Shown here: positions 33,771-42,090 of the stretch, piece after piece
Layout: each line of letters opens with the position of its first letter
Position numbering within the stretch: position 1 is the stretch's first letter
Assembly (NCBI RefSeq): GCF_001553605.1
Contig: NZ_CP014229.1
Coordinates: 2,074,501-2,138,500, forward strand
Length of the DNA: 64,000 nt
Direction of reading: 5' to 3'
DNA from: Desulfovibrio fairfieldensis
GTDB taxonomy: Bacteria > Desulfobacterota > Desulfovibrionia > Desulfovibrionales > Desulfovibrionaceae
The notes under the pieces: generated by a model
The model's input: only the letters and a program-made list of their open reading frames with translations
Told to the model about the DNA's origin: nothing
The model's database searches: none
Program-made: the position numbers and the translations under genes

Positions 33771-35518
33771 TATCCGTTCTCCTTGCCTCTCAGAAAAAGA
33801 ATGTAAACTTCCTTTCTGTTTTGATCTGTGATGGGCTTGCCCTTGGCCTCCAGCGCTTCGTCAATCATCGGAATGAGGCTCGTCGGTATCTCTATGTCAG
33901 AATCAAGTTGATATTCTAGATTGCTGCCCAACGAATAGGCGGGAATTTCTTCACCGGAAAACCACGCCTTTGTTTCCACGCTGATCTTTTTTGCAAGCTG
34001 TCGCGCGGTTTCCAGCCGTTGCGCCGGATCAACAAGGCCCGTCATTCTGGACAGAATGACCCTGTATCCCGCCGTGGCCTGGGAGCGGGTGTAGCCGAAG
34101 TCGTCTACCAGGGAGTCGGTGATCTCGTCCTGCATCAGCTTTTCGCTCTGCTTGGTCGCCTCGTCCCTGGCGATCTTCACAGCTTTTCCCAGGGCAGAAG
34201 GAGGCAGTTTGTCCGCATAGCGATTCGTAACCATGTCCGGTCGGACGCCGGGCTGCGCGGCATAGGCCTGGGCCTCGGCCAGCACATTCTTGTCCACCGG
34301 GGCCTCGGTGCCGTTGATTTTGAAATTCTGGTATTCCTCAATCTTCTTGCGCGTTGCGGGATCAGCGACCCCGACAAGCACGCCGGAAAGCAACGCGGCC
34401 TTCTTCTGTTCTGATTCCTGCCCGGCAAGGATAGAATCCGTTTGGGAAATGGCATTATCGTAGGAAGCGGCCTTGTCCCGTTCCTCAGCCTGGGTCTTCA
34501 TCCGCTCGTGCAGGCTGGCATTGCTCAGATAGGACTGAGTCACCCTCGCCCGTTGCACCGGGTCTTTGACCTTTTCCTCCAGAACCGACTGTACCTTGAT
34601 GGCGTCATCGCCGTATGTTTCAAATAGCCCGGCTCCAAGATTTGCGGCCTGAACCGTGTCGGCTCTCTCCTGCGTCGCTCTGGCCCTCGCCTCCAGCTCG
34701 CGGCCCTTGGCCTTGAGGGTAGCCTCCAGCGGGCCGCGCATCCCGCCCAGGGCATGCCCATAACGGCCGATCAATTCCTGGGCGTTGCCGAGTTGTTCAC
34801 TGTCGATCTGCGCCCGGATCATTGTTGTGAAAGCCTTCTGGGCGGCGCTGTTGATCTGGGATTGCGCATATTCATCAGACCAGCCGTTGAGGTCGGCAAG
34901 CTCTTTGTACCCGGACTTGATGGCCTTGAAGCCTCGCTTGACCGCCTCGGCGTTCATGGGGTCGGTAAGCATCTCGTCCGTGTTCAAGGCGAGGGTGGCT
35001 TCCGTCTGCTGGTTGCGGTATGTGCGTTCCTCGGACTGCCACTTCTGAGTGGCCCACGCCCCAAGCTGAGCGTCAACGTCTTCGGCGGCTGCCGTGAACA
35101 GATTTGCGGCGGGTTTGCCCAAGTCTTTTACCAGGCGTTCCCTCGCCTCGCTCTGCCATTGTGAAAGCCGGGCTTGTACGCCGGTTTTCTCGTCCAGGGC
35201 CAGGCCGCCTTGCAGATTCGCGAGTTCGGCCTTTTTCTGCATGGCCTCCCGGCGGTAGCTGTTGAAGGCTTCGCGGGCCTTGGTGGTCTGGTAGTCCACA
35301 TAGAGCGCATCCCCCACCTTGGCGGCCTGCTGCATGGCCCCGCCCAGCGCCATGAGCTGTTTCCCGGTCTGGTCCGCGCCGCGCTCATAAATGCCCGCGG
35401 CTGAATCCGAAAGCCGGGCCGATGCGTCCGCGCCGGGCGTGGCGAAGTTCTGCCGCTGGTACTCCGGCATGCTGGCCGGGCTGCGCTTTGCCGGTGCGCG
35501 AAAAGACGTTGTGCTCAT
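33770..35518 (-). CDS. Internal-virion-like (DNA ejection) protein candidate
   Basis: 582 residues from the ATG encoding MSTTSFRAPAKRSPAS; the longer frame to 35641 lies inside the upstream gene. Mostly alpha-helical with many Ala, Glu, Lys and Gln, no Cys, no signal sequence. Features such as DSAAGIYERGADQTGKQLMA, ALYVDYQTTKAREAFNSYRR and later long coiled-coil-like helices remind me of internal virion or DNA-transfer proteins of podoviruses. Those genes also sit directly before a giant internal protein, as here (the stop overlaps the start of the polyvalent gene). The assignment rests on composition and gene order, not on a diagnostic motif. Confidence 0.55.
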   Translation of the reverse strand: MSTTSFRAPAKRSPASMPEYQRQNFATPGADASARLSDSAAGIYERGADQTGKQLMALGGAMQQAAKVGDALYVDYQTTKAREAFNSYRREAMQKKAELANLQGGLALDEKTGVQARLSQWQSEARERLVKDLGKPAANLFTAAAEDVDAQLGAWATQKWQSEERTYRNQQTEATLALNTDEMLTDPMNAEAVKRGFKAIKSGYKELADLNGWSDEYAQSQINSAAQKAFTTMIRAQIDSEQLGNAQELIGRYGHALGGMRGPLEATLKAKGRELEARARATQERADTVQAANLGAGLFETYGDDAIKVQSVLEEKVKDPVQRARVTQSYLSNASLHERMKTQAEERDKAASYDNAISQTDSILAGQESEQKKAALLSGVLVGVADPATRKKIEEYQNFKINGTEAPVDKNVLAEAQAYAAQPGVRPDMVTNRYADKLPPSALGKAVKIARDEATKQSEKLMQDEITDSLVDDFGYTRSQATAGYRVILSRMTGLVDPAQRLETARQLAKKISVETKAWFSGEEIPAYSLGSNLEYQLDSDIEIPTSLIPMIDEALEAKGKPITDQNRKEVYILFLRGKENG

Positions 35519-35519
35519 G

Positions 35520-35822
35520 TTATTTGCCCTCCATGTCGTTAGCCGCTTGCGCCGCAGGGGACCAGAAATCCCAGGCTTGGATTTCATCATTGTAAGCCTT
35601 GTCCAGGCCCCGCTGGTAGATCGCAAGGGCGTCCACTTCACTTTGCTCCGGTGTATCCAGATTGAGGTCCAGAAAGCCGGGCCGGTCAGCCTGTGTTCCT
35701 ACATAGGCGTTCGCCTCCGGGGGCAGGCATCCACCATCCGTATTACTGCGTTCATCCTCAAGCAGCAGGCTTTGCAGCTCGTTCAACAGGGCCAGAACTT
35801 TCATTTTATTTCCAATGTTCAT
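35520..35822 (-). CDS. Hypothetical small element protein
   Basis: 100 residues, acidic. The ATG at 35822 has CGGAG with 6-base spacing. An N-terminal helix (MKVLALLNELQSLLLEDE) is followed by an acidic, proline-containing middle and a helical C-terminus with DKAYNDEIQAWDFWSPAAQA. No family recognised. The stop lies 1 bp before the internal-virion-like gene, so they are translated together. Confidence 0.6.
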   Translation of the reverse strand: MNIGNKMKVLALLNELQSLLLEDERSNTDGGCLPPEANAYVGTQADRPGFLDLNLDTPEQSEVDALAIYQRGLDKAYNDEIQAWDFWSPAAQAANDMEGK

Positions 35823-35850
35823 AATGTTCTCCGTAGGTTATGGGTGTTGT

Positions 35851-36081
35851 TCACGCCGCCGATTCTTCAAGCCACAAGACTTTTCCGGGGGCAGGAGAAA
35901 GAGATTCCATGACCCGCTCCATGAAGTCCTCATGCCCCTCTCCGTCCCGCCGGGTGAACCGCTGGCCGTTGCATTCAAGGGCTTGGGCTTCTTCATCAAT
36001 GGCCCAATGAACGAACATGCCCGGCGTGTCCGTTGTGCCGCATTCAAGGCGTGACAAGCGCCGTTCCAGTGTGTTGCTCAT
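35851..36081 (-). CDS. Hypothetical small element protein
   Basis: 76 residues, acidic. It begins MSNTLERRLSRLECGTTDTP, a pattern (short helix with ERRL-RLE) seen in small phage proteins of unknown role, and continues with HEDFMERVMESL. Its start overlaps the stop of the upstream gene by four bases, indicating coupling. No function is proposed. Confidence 0.6.
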   Translation of the reverse strand: MSNTLERRLSRLECGTTDTPGMFVHWAIDEEAQALECNGQRFTRRDGEGHEDFMERVMESLSPAPGKVLWLEESAA

Positions 36082-36305
36082 ACTGCGCTCTCCTTTTCAG
36101 GGTGAAGTCGAATGACGCGCTCCAGGGCCCTCGCCAACCTGTCGAAGCCTTTCGCCCTGTGCTCTTCAATCCGGACCAGCATTTCTTCACGGCTGAGAGG
36201 TGGGCGCTTCCTGGCCTGCTCCAACAAGTCCGCGATGTTTACGGTTGGGCTCAAGCGGTTTTCAAGAGCATTGATCCGTCCATTCAGGTTCATATCGGTG
36301 ATCAT
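36078..36305 (-). CDS. Hypothetical small element protein with N-terminal helix
   Basis: 75 residues, highly charged. MNLNGRINALENRLSP matches the short-helix start of its downstream neighbour (ERRLSRLE), so these two may be distant paralogs. The rest reads PPLSREEMLVRIEEHRAKGF and LARALERVIRLHPEKE. Start and stop overlap the neighbours by four bases on both sides. No known family. Confidence 0.6.
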   Translation of the reverse strand: MITDMNLNGRINALENRLSPTVNIADLLEQARKRPPLSREEMLVRIEEHRAKGFDRLARALERVIRLHPEKESAV

Positions 36306-36775
36306 CCTTTGCCCTGGCTTTCCTCCAAGGCGGTTATACGTTGCTCCAATTCCGCAATTTCAAGAGTCTTGGCATGGGCGTTGGCCAGCGCCGCAAGGGC
36401 CTGTCCCTCACCGGGAGTAACCCGCCCGGCTGCCACGGCATCAAGAATCGCTGTGGTGAGCTGCGGGAGGTCCGCGGCACCCTCGACTCTGGGAAGATCA
36501 ATAGGAGCCAGCGCCGCTTCCTTCCTTGCAGGGAGAATGCGCTCCAGACAGAGGCGCAGAGCGGTTACGTCACCTCCCAACGCCAGTTCGACGGCCTTCC
36601 GGGTCAGGTTCTCCACTTCGCCGTCAAGCATTGCTTGAGCGGCCAGCGTGGCCTTGTTGCGGCTGCCGGGAATGCGGCCTTTGGGGTTCGCACGGTTGCC
36701 GGGGGCAAACTTTCCGTCAGGACGGCGGTCCGATTCCAGCCGGGATTCAGCCGGTTTGGATGAGGTTTTGGTCAT
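36302..36775 (-). CDS. DUF5681 protein, small-terminase-like
   Basis: 157 residues. The N-terminal block RRPDGKFAPGNRANPKGRIP followed by GSRNKATLAAQAML is the DUF5681 signature, a domain regularly found beside phage terminase genes. It is followed by ALGGDVTALRLCLERILPARKE, and a C-terminal coiled coil (KTLEIAELEQRITALEES) that could form an oligomer. No large terminase subunit is found in the element, so if this protein recognises a packaging site it would have to work with the machinery of a helper phage; that is an inference. Confidence 0.7.
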   Translation of the reverse strand: MTKTSSKPAESRLESDRRPDGKFAPGNRANPKGRIPGSRNKATLAAQAMLDGEVENLTRKAVELALGGDVTALRLCLERILPARKEAALAPIDLPRVEGAADLPQLTTAILDAVAAGRVTPGEGQALAALANAHAKTLEIAELEQRITALEESQGKG

Positions 36776-37257
36776 GCGGCCGCCTCCTTATCGCTGCCGT
36801 GGGCCTTGACCAGTGAGGCCAAACGCTGCTCCTGTTCCCGCAGATACTTTTGCAGGAGGGAAAAGGTCATGTACTCCCCGCCGTCTCGCCCTCCACACCA
36901 GTGGACATGCAGGCCATAGCGGACGGACCACGCGGCTAGGGTCTGCAAAAGGCTCTGCGGCGTCATCCGGGACTGGTAGCGATGGCGGCGCACGTCCTCC
37001 ATGCTGGCTTCGATAATCAGGCCGAAGTAATCCAGCCCCCGCCCACGCTCGCATTCGCGTTGAAAGCGGTCCCGGCCCGTGGTCAGCGTCCCGGTGAGGT
37101 CGGACAGGGATTTGCGTTCAAGGGCGATCCGGTCAGTCAAGCCGTGCAGGCTGTAATCCCCGGTCTGCAATGCGCCCACTTCCACCACGGTCTCGGCATA
37201 ACGCGACGCGGCGAAGGCATAGGGCGCTTGCTCGCGGCTATCTTGAATAATTCGCAT
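36772..37257 (-). CDS. ERCC4-type nuclease
   Basis: 161 residues from the ATG at 37257, which overlaps the primase stop (TAATG). The XPF/ERCC4 nuclease core is readable: MRIIQDSREQAPYAF, where DSRE corresponds to the GDxnERKxxxD catalytic series, VEVGALQTGDYSL, then IALERKSLSDLTGTL giving the E-R-K-S-x-x-D triad. The family cleaves branched or flapped DNA. In phages such small enzymes work in replication or recombination, in line with its location between primase and DUF5681 genes. Confidence 0.8.
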   Translation of the reverse strand: MRIIQDSREQAPYAFAASRYAETVVEVGALQTGDYSLHGLTDRIALERKSLSDLTGTLTTGRDRFQRECERGRGLDYFGLIIEASMEDVRRHRYQSRMTPQSLLQTLAAWSVRYGLHVHWCGGRDGGEYMTFSLLQKYLREQEQRLASLVKAHGSDKEAAA

Positions 37258-38393
37258 TACGCGGCCTCCTGCGCGCTGTTTGAAGTTGATATGGGCAATG
37301 TGTCGCCTTGCTCGTTTTCGACGTTTTGGCGGCCATCCAGGCGCGAATTTTCGGCAAGGGAAAGAACGGATGTGACCCACTCACGGACGGTAGGGGTTGC
37401 TTCAAGCCGGAGGGCGGCGGCGTGCATCTCGCCAACGTCCTTACCGCCCACAGCAGGGCAGCACACGGCAGAAGGGAAGGCCTGCTTCCATCTCTGCCAG
37501 GCGATCCGGCCCCCGGCGTCGTTGTCCGGTGCGGCGATAATGAGGGGGGCGGCCTTAATAAAAGCGTCGGTGGCTGTATCCGCGCCCTTCAAATCGCCCA
37601 TGAGCGCCACGGCGGCGCACAAGTCCCCGGCCTCCTGATGGACAAGCGCGGCGTCCAGGGAGGATTCCACCAGCAGCACGGGTAGGCCAGCACGCCCGGC
37701 CACAAAGGGCACATTGCTGGACCCGGCAACTTGCCAGTATTTGGGGCGGCCTTCCGGACGGTCATCGGGACAGCGAACGGTCAGGGCCATGATCCCGGCC
37801 CGGCGGCGGGTGGCGATCACCAAGCCGCGCGGCAGCAAGAGCTTGTCCCGGCCTTCACTGGCGGGCAGATTCCACGCGGCGCGGGGTTCGTATCTATCGC
37901 GGGGGTTCCAGCCCAGACCGCAGGCGCGGGCGGTGTCGGGAGTCAGATAGCGTCCTGTGACGGCAAGCACCGTCTCCGCGTCAGTCTCAAGGCCCCGCTG
38001 GCAGTCGGCCAGGAACGCGGCAGCGCGCTCCATCCACGGGACCGGGGGAAGTTGGGCGGCCTTGGGCATCGGCACAGTCACGGGGCGCGCTGTGCCGGGC
38101 GTGTGCCGGGGGTTCGGCTTGGCAGGATAAGAAGCCCGGCTGTCCCTTGGCGTCAGGCTCAGCGCCCTACAGGCGTCCGGGTAGCTCATGCCGTGGAACA
38201 GCCGTAAGAATTGAACGCCGTCGCCCTTGGCTCCGCAGCCACGGCACAGGAATGCGCCGCCACGCGGACGGTCCGGCCAGACAAGAAAGCGGTCGCGGCC
38301 CCCGCAGTCGGGACAGGGTCCGGCCCACTCGTGCGGGCCTTTGGCTTTGAAGATCTCCGGGCAAGGGAGGAAGTCCATAATGTTCTTCTGCAT
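37257..38393 (-). CDS. DNA primase with CHC2 zinc finger and Toprim domain
   Basis: 378 residues from the ATG at 38393 (another at 38378 is possible; the frame extends to 38474 without good signals). A CHC2-type zinc ribbon is formed by PCPDCGGRDRF and FLCRGCGAKGDGVQFL, about residues 26-60. The middle contains the helical primase core, and a Toprim domain is marked by LLVESSLDAALV near 237 and the acidic APDNDAGGR near 291. It would synthesise primers for element replication; the absence of a fused helicase fits P4-like satellites and small prophages where the ATPase is separate, here the next gene upstream. Confidence 0.85.
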   Translation of the reverse strand: MQKNIMDFLPCPEIFKAKGPHEWAGPCPDCGGRDRFLVWPDRPRGGAFLCRGCGAKGDGVQFLRLFHGMSYPDACRALSLTPRDSRASYPAKPNPRHTPGTARPVTVPMPKAAQLPPVPWMERAAAFLADCQRGLETDAETVLAVTGRYLTPDTARACGLGWNPRDRYEPRAAWNLPASEGRDKLLLPRGLVIATRRRAGIMALTVRCPDDRPEGRPKYWQVAGSSNVPFVAGRAGLPVLLVESSLDAALVHQEAGDLCAAVALMGDLKGADTATDAFIKAAPLIIAAPDNDAGGRIAWQRWKQAFPSAVCCPAVGGKDVGEMHAAALRLEATPTVREWVTSVLSLAENSRLDGRQNVENEQGDTLPISTSNSAQEAA

Positions 38394-38406
38394 TTCTGAT
38401 CTCACA

Positions 38407-38651
38407 AAGGCCCACATTGCAGTCCTAAAGAAAACCGAGTGTGAAGTGGGGCCTGGAAAGGCCCACTTCTTCACTCTTCTTTAGAAGGGCCTTTTGGGCC
38501 TTGGGCCTTGCTTTATATTTCAATAGGTTACGAAAAGGCCCATGCCCTTGGGCCGGTATCAACCGGGCCTTTCTCTAACTCATTAAATTTGTTTCATTTT
38601 TAACTAAGGCCCGGCCTTGTGGGCCTTGCGGGCCTTTCACCATCGGGCCTT
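38407..38651. repeat. Cluster of GGGCCTT/AAGGCCC heptamers, replication-origin candidate
   Basis: Seven GGGCCTT copies (38487, 38496, 38503, 38565, 38621, 38630, 38645) and four AAGGCCC copies (38407, 38458, 38535, 38606) fall within 245 bp, with an AT-rich patch around 38510-38535. The cluster fills the gap between the primase and RepA-type genes and runs into the 3' end of the latter. Iterons beside a RepA-like gene often form an origin. Confidence 0.55.
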
Positions 38652-39888
38652 TCTCTTCAGTGGGGAGCATGAGGATTTCCCCCCTTGCTCCGCTGGACTT
38701 CTGTTTGGCCAACAACCCAGAATCAACCGCGAAAAAAACAGCGTTTTTGTTCCGGGTTTCGCCCCACTCAAAAGCGTAGCGTCCGGCTTTGGAGACAGGT
38801 AAAGGCTCCAGCCCTTCTTCTGCCCGGCGCTTTACCTCTGCCACCAGGGCGGCGGCGTCCGCCTCCCGGCTCTGTGCCTCCTGCTCTTGGGCGACGGGTT
38901 CAACTCGGCGCAACAGGCCATGCTCACAGCGAGAAAAAAAATATTTAGGTTCCGGCGCACCGCAGTTTTTCTTGCTCACGCGCACGGCCAGAAAGGCCCC
39001 GTCAGCCCGGCCCACTGCATCTTCGCCAATAATTTTGATGGCCAGCTTGGAGGCCAGAGGGGCAAGATTGACCTGCCAGCGGACGCAGCCAGCAAGTGCG
39101 GAAGCGCCACGGCTGGCGGTCTGTTCAAGGGCGGTATTTAAGGACAAGTCGTCGGAGGCCAGAGCACCCGTCACTTTTGCGGTGTGGTGCAAGAGGACGG
39201 TGGCGCAGTCAAAATCTCGGCAAACTTCTTCCAGGAGCGCACAAGCGGCGGTCATGGCCGGATTGTCATTCTCGGCCACGGCCAGGAAGCGGGCCAGGGT
39301 GTCAAGGACCAGCAGCGTGGGGCGAAATTCTTTCAGGATGGCGCGCAAGTCGGTCAGAGCATCAGTCTTGATTACGTCGCCGCCCATCCCCCGGCACAAG
39401 GCCACGTCACCGGTCACAGGCACAGCGAAGATATTTTTCATCGCCTGAACTTGGGCCTGTTCCGGCAGCGTTTTCAGAGTATGGTGAACGCGGCGGTGTA
39501 AGGTCAGCTCGTCGTCCTCCGCCGAGATGTAGAGGGCACGACCCTCATGCGCCGGTTCCCACGCTCCAAGCCAAGGCAGGCCAGCAGCCACGGCAACGGC
39601 AAGCTGAATGGCGGCGGTGGACTTACCGGACCCCGGCGCTCCGATCATAGCTCCCAAGGTCTTGCAACGCAGGCTGCCTTTCAGAAGCCAATCGAAGGCG
39701 GGCGGAAATTCCGAAAAGTACCGCTCTCCGCTGTACTTGGAGATGTCCAGTTGCAACGGGCGCGGTTGAACAGGAGAAGCAGACTCTTCCCTTGCCGGGT
39801 CCGCCGGGCAGGCGGCGAGAAAGTCGGCGCGGGCCTGCTCAATCTGAGCGGCGGTGTCGGTGGGAGTGAGGACGGCGACTTGGCTCAT
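38575..39888 (-). CDS. RepA-type AAA/RecA-fold replicative ATPase
   Basis: 437 residues. Walker A is GAPGSGKST at 83-91 and Walker B is LLVLDTL at about 192-198; an RISAEDD-like YISAEDDE segment and LLHHTAK near 238 follow, as in the RepA hexameric helicase family (AAA_25) of plasmids and phages. The C-terminal 40 residues are low-complexity (GPMVKGPQGPQGRALVK) because they are encoded by the GGGCC repeats. It would act as replicative helicase with the primase gene that follows. The protein begins MSQVAVLTP and its ATG overlaps the stop of the upstream small gene by four bases. Confidence 0.82.
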   Translation of the reverse strand: MSQVAVLTPTDTAAQIEQARADFLAACPADPAREESASPVQPRPLQLDISKYSGERYFSEFPPAFDWLLKGSLRCKTLGAMIGAPGSGKSTAAIQLAVAVAAGLPWLGAWEPAHEGRALYISAEDDELTLHRRVHHTLKTLPEQAQVQAMKNIFAVPVTGDVALCRGMGGDVIKTDALTDLRAILKEFRPTLLVLDTLARFLAVAENDNPAMTAACALLEEVCRDFDCATVLLHHTAKVTGALASDDLSLNTALEQTASRGASALAGCVRWQVNLAPLASKLAIKIIGEDAVGRADGAFLAVRVSKKNCGAPEPKYFFSRCEHGLLRRVEPVAQEQEAQSREADAAALVAEVKRRAEEGLEPLPVSKAGRYAFEWGETRNKNAVFFAVDSGLLAKQKSSGARGEILMLPTEEKGPMVKGPQGPQGRALVKNETNLMS

Positions 39889-40145
39889 GCTGCGTCGCCT
39901 CGCGCGTTTTCAGGCGATCCCGGCCAATGGCGGCAAGCAGGCGTGTCGGGCCGCAACTTTTCTCCACTGAGACGGCAGAAGGTCCGAAGCCGCACGGAAA
40001 GCCGCACAGCGCGGAAATAGGCGCAGTCAAAACAGATTTCTTGACGGGCGGGCGCGGTTGGGATATCTTCAATTTGCTCGAAATTCCTTTGAATTTCTCG
40101 TCCCCGCCCCGGCCCGCCAGCCGGGGTTATCTTTTGGGCGGTCAT
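39885..40145 (-). CDS. Hypothetical Cys-containing small element protein
   Basis: 86 residues from the ATG at 40145. Four Cys with spacing CFDCAYF-RAV, RTFCRLSG and PACRHW suggest a small zinc-binding fold that could contact DNA or the ATPase. No named family. It lies between the AlpA-like gene (2 bp upstream) and the RepA-type gene (4-bp overlap), which suggests a role in replication control. Confidence 0.6.
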   Translation of the reverse strand: MTAQKITPAGGPGRGREIQRNFEQIEDIPTAPARQEICFDCAYFRAVRLSVRLRTFCRLSGEKLRPDTPACRHWPGSPENARGDAA

Positions 40146-40147
40146 GT

Positions 40148-40357
40148 CTAAGCCGCCCCGTCCCACTGGACCTTCCGACTTTCAAGGTAGCGGTCCAGGT
40201 CTTCCGTGTCGTAAAGGATTTTTTTGCCGAGACGGCAGAAGGGGATTTTATGCAGGCCGGTGACCCGGTCACTGTCGAGAAGGGACTTTGAACAGCCGAT
40301 ATACTCGGCGGCGGCGCGCGTATCTTTCCAGCGCCTAGCATTTTTGAAATTTTGCAT
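40148..40357 (-). CDS. AlpA/excisionase-like helix-turn-helix protein
   Basis: 69 residues from the ATG at 40357, preceded by GGAGAG. The fold is a MerR-like winged helix (HTH_17): RWKDTRAAAEYIGCSKSLLD, then IPFCRLGKKILYDTEDLDRY with the typical wing and closing helix. In satellites such as P4 an AlpA-type protein both activates integrase and switches on replication; in other elements it is an excisionase. It is the first gene of the leftward replication/entry series. Confidence 0.82.
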   Translation of the reverse strand: MQNFKNARRWKDTRAAAEYIGCSKSLLDSDRVTGLHKIPFCRLGKKILYDTEDLDRYLESRKVQWDGAA

Positions 40358-40437
40358 CGTGCTCTCCAAGATTTGTTTGCGGCGCGTGTGATTGCGCTTG
40401 ACTACATAGGAGCACACGAAATAGGGAAATAAAATAG

Positions 40438-40475
40438 AAAGTCGTTCAACACACGAATTGTTGTTGAACGACTTT
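40438..40475. terminator. 14-bp perfect hairpin and GTTGAACGA repeats
   Basis: AAAGTCGTTCAACA and TGTTGAACGACTTT around a 10-base loop, followed on the plus strand by another TGTTGAACGA at 40476. It lies between the 265-residue protein gene and the AlpA-like gene. It could end transcription of the former, or the repeated nonamers could be protein-binding sites of the promoter of the latter. Confidence 0.55.
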
Positions 40476-40509
40476 TGTTGAACGAATTATTTTTCGTTGA
40501 GTGGTGCGG

Positions 40510-41307
40510 TTATTCGGGCTTTCGCCCTTTTCCTTTTTTTTGTTGCGGGATTTTTTCTCTCCAGATTTCTTTTGCGTGCCTGTCGTGGTATTCGTCCCCT
40601 GCCTTTTCCTGGAGCGCCCTTAAAAAGTCATTTTGGTATAGCAACCCATTGTGATGGGTAATAGCTTCGAGGTTCGGGCGTAAGGAGGCAAAGGCTTCAT
40701 CAACGGCAGTCATCCGCGCTAAATCTTTTGCAGAGCCAGCATGCTTATTAGCTTGAGAAGGTGGAACACTAACATTACCCATTAGAAAATCAACCAAACT
40801 CGGCGGTAACAAAGCCTTTCCCCTGATTTGCCGGACAAGCCATTGGGCTGTTTCTTTTGGATAAATATATCCTTTTACAGCACGGCGCTTACTTTCAAGA
40901 TCACGCTGTTTTTCCAAAAAATCGCACTCTAAATAATGTCTATATACATATTCATCGCCTTTCATATCATGTATTGAATTTTCATCATCATCTTGTTGTG
41001 GATTATTTATTGAGTGCTCCTTTGAGTGCTCTTTACATACATAAAGTATATTCAAAAGTTTTGAATAGGCTTCTCTTAGGTTTTCTAATCCTTCAATACA
41101 TTTACTGGCGATTTGTAAATTGCCAGTTGATATTCCATCATGAATGAGCATCATTAGGCTATCAGAGCATAACCAAACTTCGTTCAAAACTGCAAAATTT
41201 TCCACAGCATGCCCAATCTCCTCGGCGCGCATGACTGATAGAGCAAATGTGAAATCTATAAGTGGCCGTCTAACTTCAGAATCAAAAAAAATATTCCAGT
41301 CTTGCAC
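40510..41307 (-). CDS. Hypothetical AT-rich accessory protein
   Basis: 265 residues; its base composition is clearly more AT-rich than the replication genes next to it. The N-terminal half is helical (MLIHDGISTGNLQIASKCIE, LENLREAYSKLLNILYVC), and the middle is acidic (NNPQQDDDENSIHD), followed by a basic C-terminus (EIWREKIPQQKKGKGRKPE). No catalytic motif or known family is seen. Its position between the replication operon and the toxin-antitoxin pair, and its different composition, suggest late acquisition as cargo. A defence or anti-defence role is possible but unsupported. Confidence 0.6.
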   Translation of the reverse strand: MQDWNIFFDSEVRRPLIDFTFALSVMRAEEIGHAVENFAVLNEVWLCSDSLMMLIHDGISTGNLQIASKCIEGLENLREAYSKLLNILYVCKEHSKEHSINNPQQDDDENSIHDMKGDEYVYRHYLECDFLEKQRDLESKRRAVKGYIYPKETAQWLVRQIRGKALLPPSLVDFLMGNVSVPPSQANKHAGSAKDLARMTAVDEAFASLRPNLEAITHHNGLLYQNDFLRALQEKAGDEYHDRHAKEIWREKIPQQKKGKGRKPE

Positions 41308-41412
41308 TGCATGCTACCCCTCTCGCTTGGGCTTTTCTTGCATCTAAATCCTTCGGCCACATCTAGCTAATCCGCGCCTAGCCGGGGAAATCTGCTCTGT
41401 GTCACCAGCCGA

Positions 41413-41769
41413 TTACACGCTTAACAGATGGCGCGGATCAATACTCAGAGCTTTAGCCAGCAGCCGGGCATTCTTCTTGCCAATGGGCCGCTTGCCGTTC
41501 TCCATCTCACTGATATGCCGCCGGGGGATGCCCGTCTTTTCCGCAAGCTGTACCTGAGTCAATCCTTCCCGATAGCGGGCGCCGGAAAGCAACACGCCGG
41601 GCAATTCCGCATCACTGTAGGCCAGAGCTTCCCGCCACGGTACGGAGTCTCGCGCGGGTTCAAAGCCCATGCCTTTCATGGCCTGCATGACCTCTTCCAC
41701 ACGGGTGGGAGGCACGGCAAAGGACAAAACAACCGTTTCAGTAAGGGGCGCGTTCATGTGTCCCTGCAT
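41413..41769 (-). CDS. HigA-type antitoxin with Xre HTH domain
   Basis: 118 residues. The N-terminal 60 residues are a small alpha/beta part (FAVPPTRVEEVMQAMKGMGF) that could bind the toxin; residues about 65-115 are an HTH (YREGLTQVQLAEKTGIPRRH, ISEMENGKRPIGKKNARLLA). GAGGTG sits six bases before the ATG at 41769. It overlaps the end of the toxin gene by 32 bp, giving the toxin-first order of higBA systems. The protein probably also represses the operon. Confidence 0.8.
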   Translation of the reverse strand: MQGHMNAPLTETVVLSFAVPPTRVEEVMQAMKGMGFEPARDSVPWREALAYSDAELPGVLLSGARYREGLTQVQLAEKTGIPRRHISEMENGKRPIGKKNARLLAKALSIDPRHLLSV

Positions 41770-42016
41770 ATGTCACCTCAATAAGTTGTATTCCTTCGGG
41801 GGATTCTTCCCATACCGCCACATATGTGGGGCGACCTTTCTTCAAATGGCAGTGGTGGCGGCGCACCCCAAGTTTACTATAGTTGGGCCAGTTGCCGCGT
41901 ACAGGGCCTTGGGCTTCCATCTCTGCAATGAGCAAGACGAGTATCCGCTTCACTTTTTCCGGGAGCTTCTCCACGCCTTTTCTGGTTTTATTGTGGATGT
42001 TCACCGTCCAGCCCAT
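41738..42016 (-). CDS. RelE/HigB-type toxin
   Basis: 92 residues, basic. It fits the RelE/ParE fold toxins in length and pattern: an N-terminal helix pair (KTRKGVEKLPEKVKRILVLL), a central beta region with RRHHCHLKKGRPTYVAVWE and a last strand IQLIEVTYAGTHE. The basic residues and the His pair would contact mRNA at the ribosome if it is a RelE-type endonuclease. It is placed directly before the antitoxin and next to the integrase, where such modules stabilise integrated elements. Confidence 0.75.
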   Translation of the reverse strand: MGWTVNIHNKTRKGVEKLPEKVKRILVLLIAEMEAQGPVRGNWPNYSKLGVRRHHCHLKKGRPTYVAVWEESPEGIQLIEVTYAGTHERAPY

Positions 42017-42090
42017 ATCTCCCCCTGGAATAAATGTACTTATTTTTAGTACAGAGTCAAGATATCTTTCCGCGCTACGGCCTATTAGGA

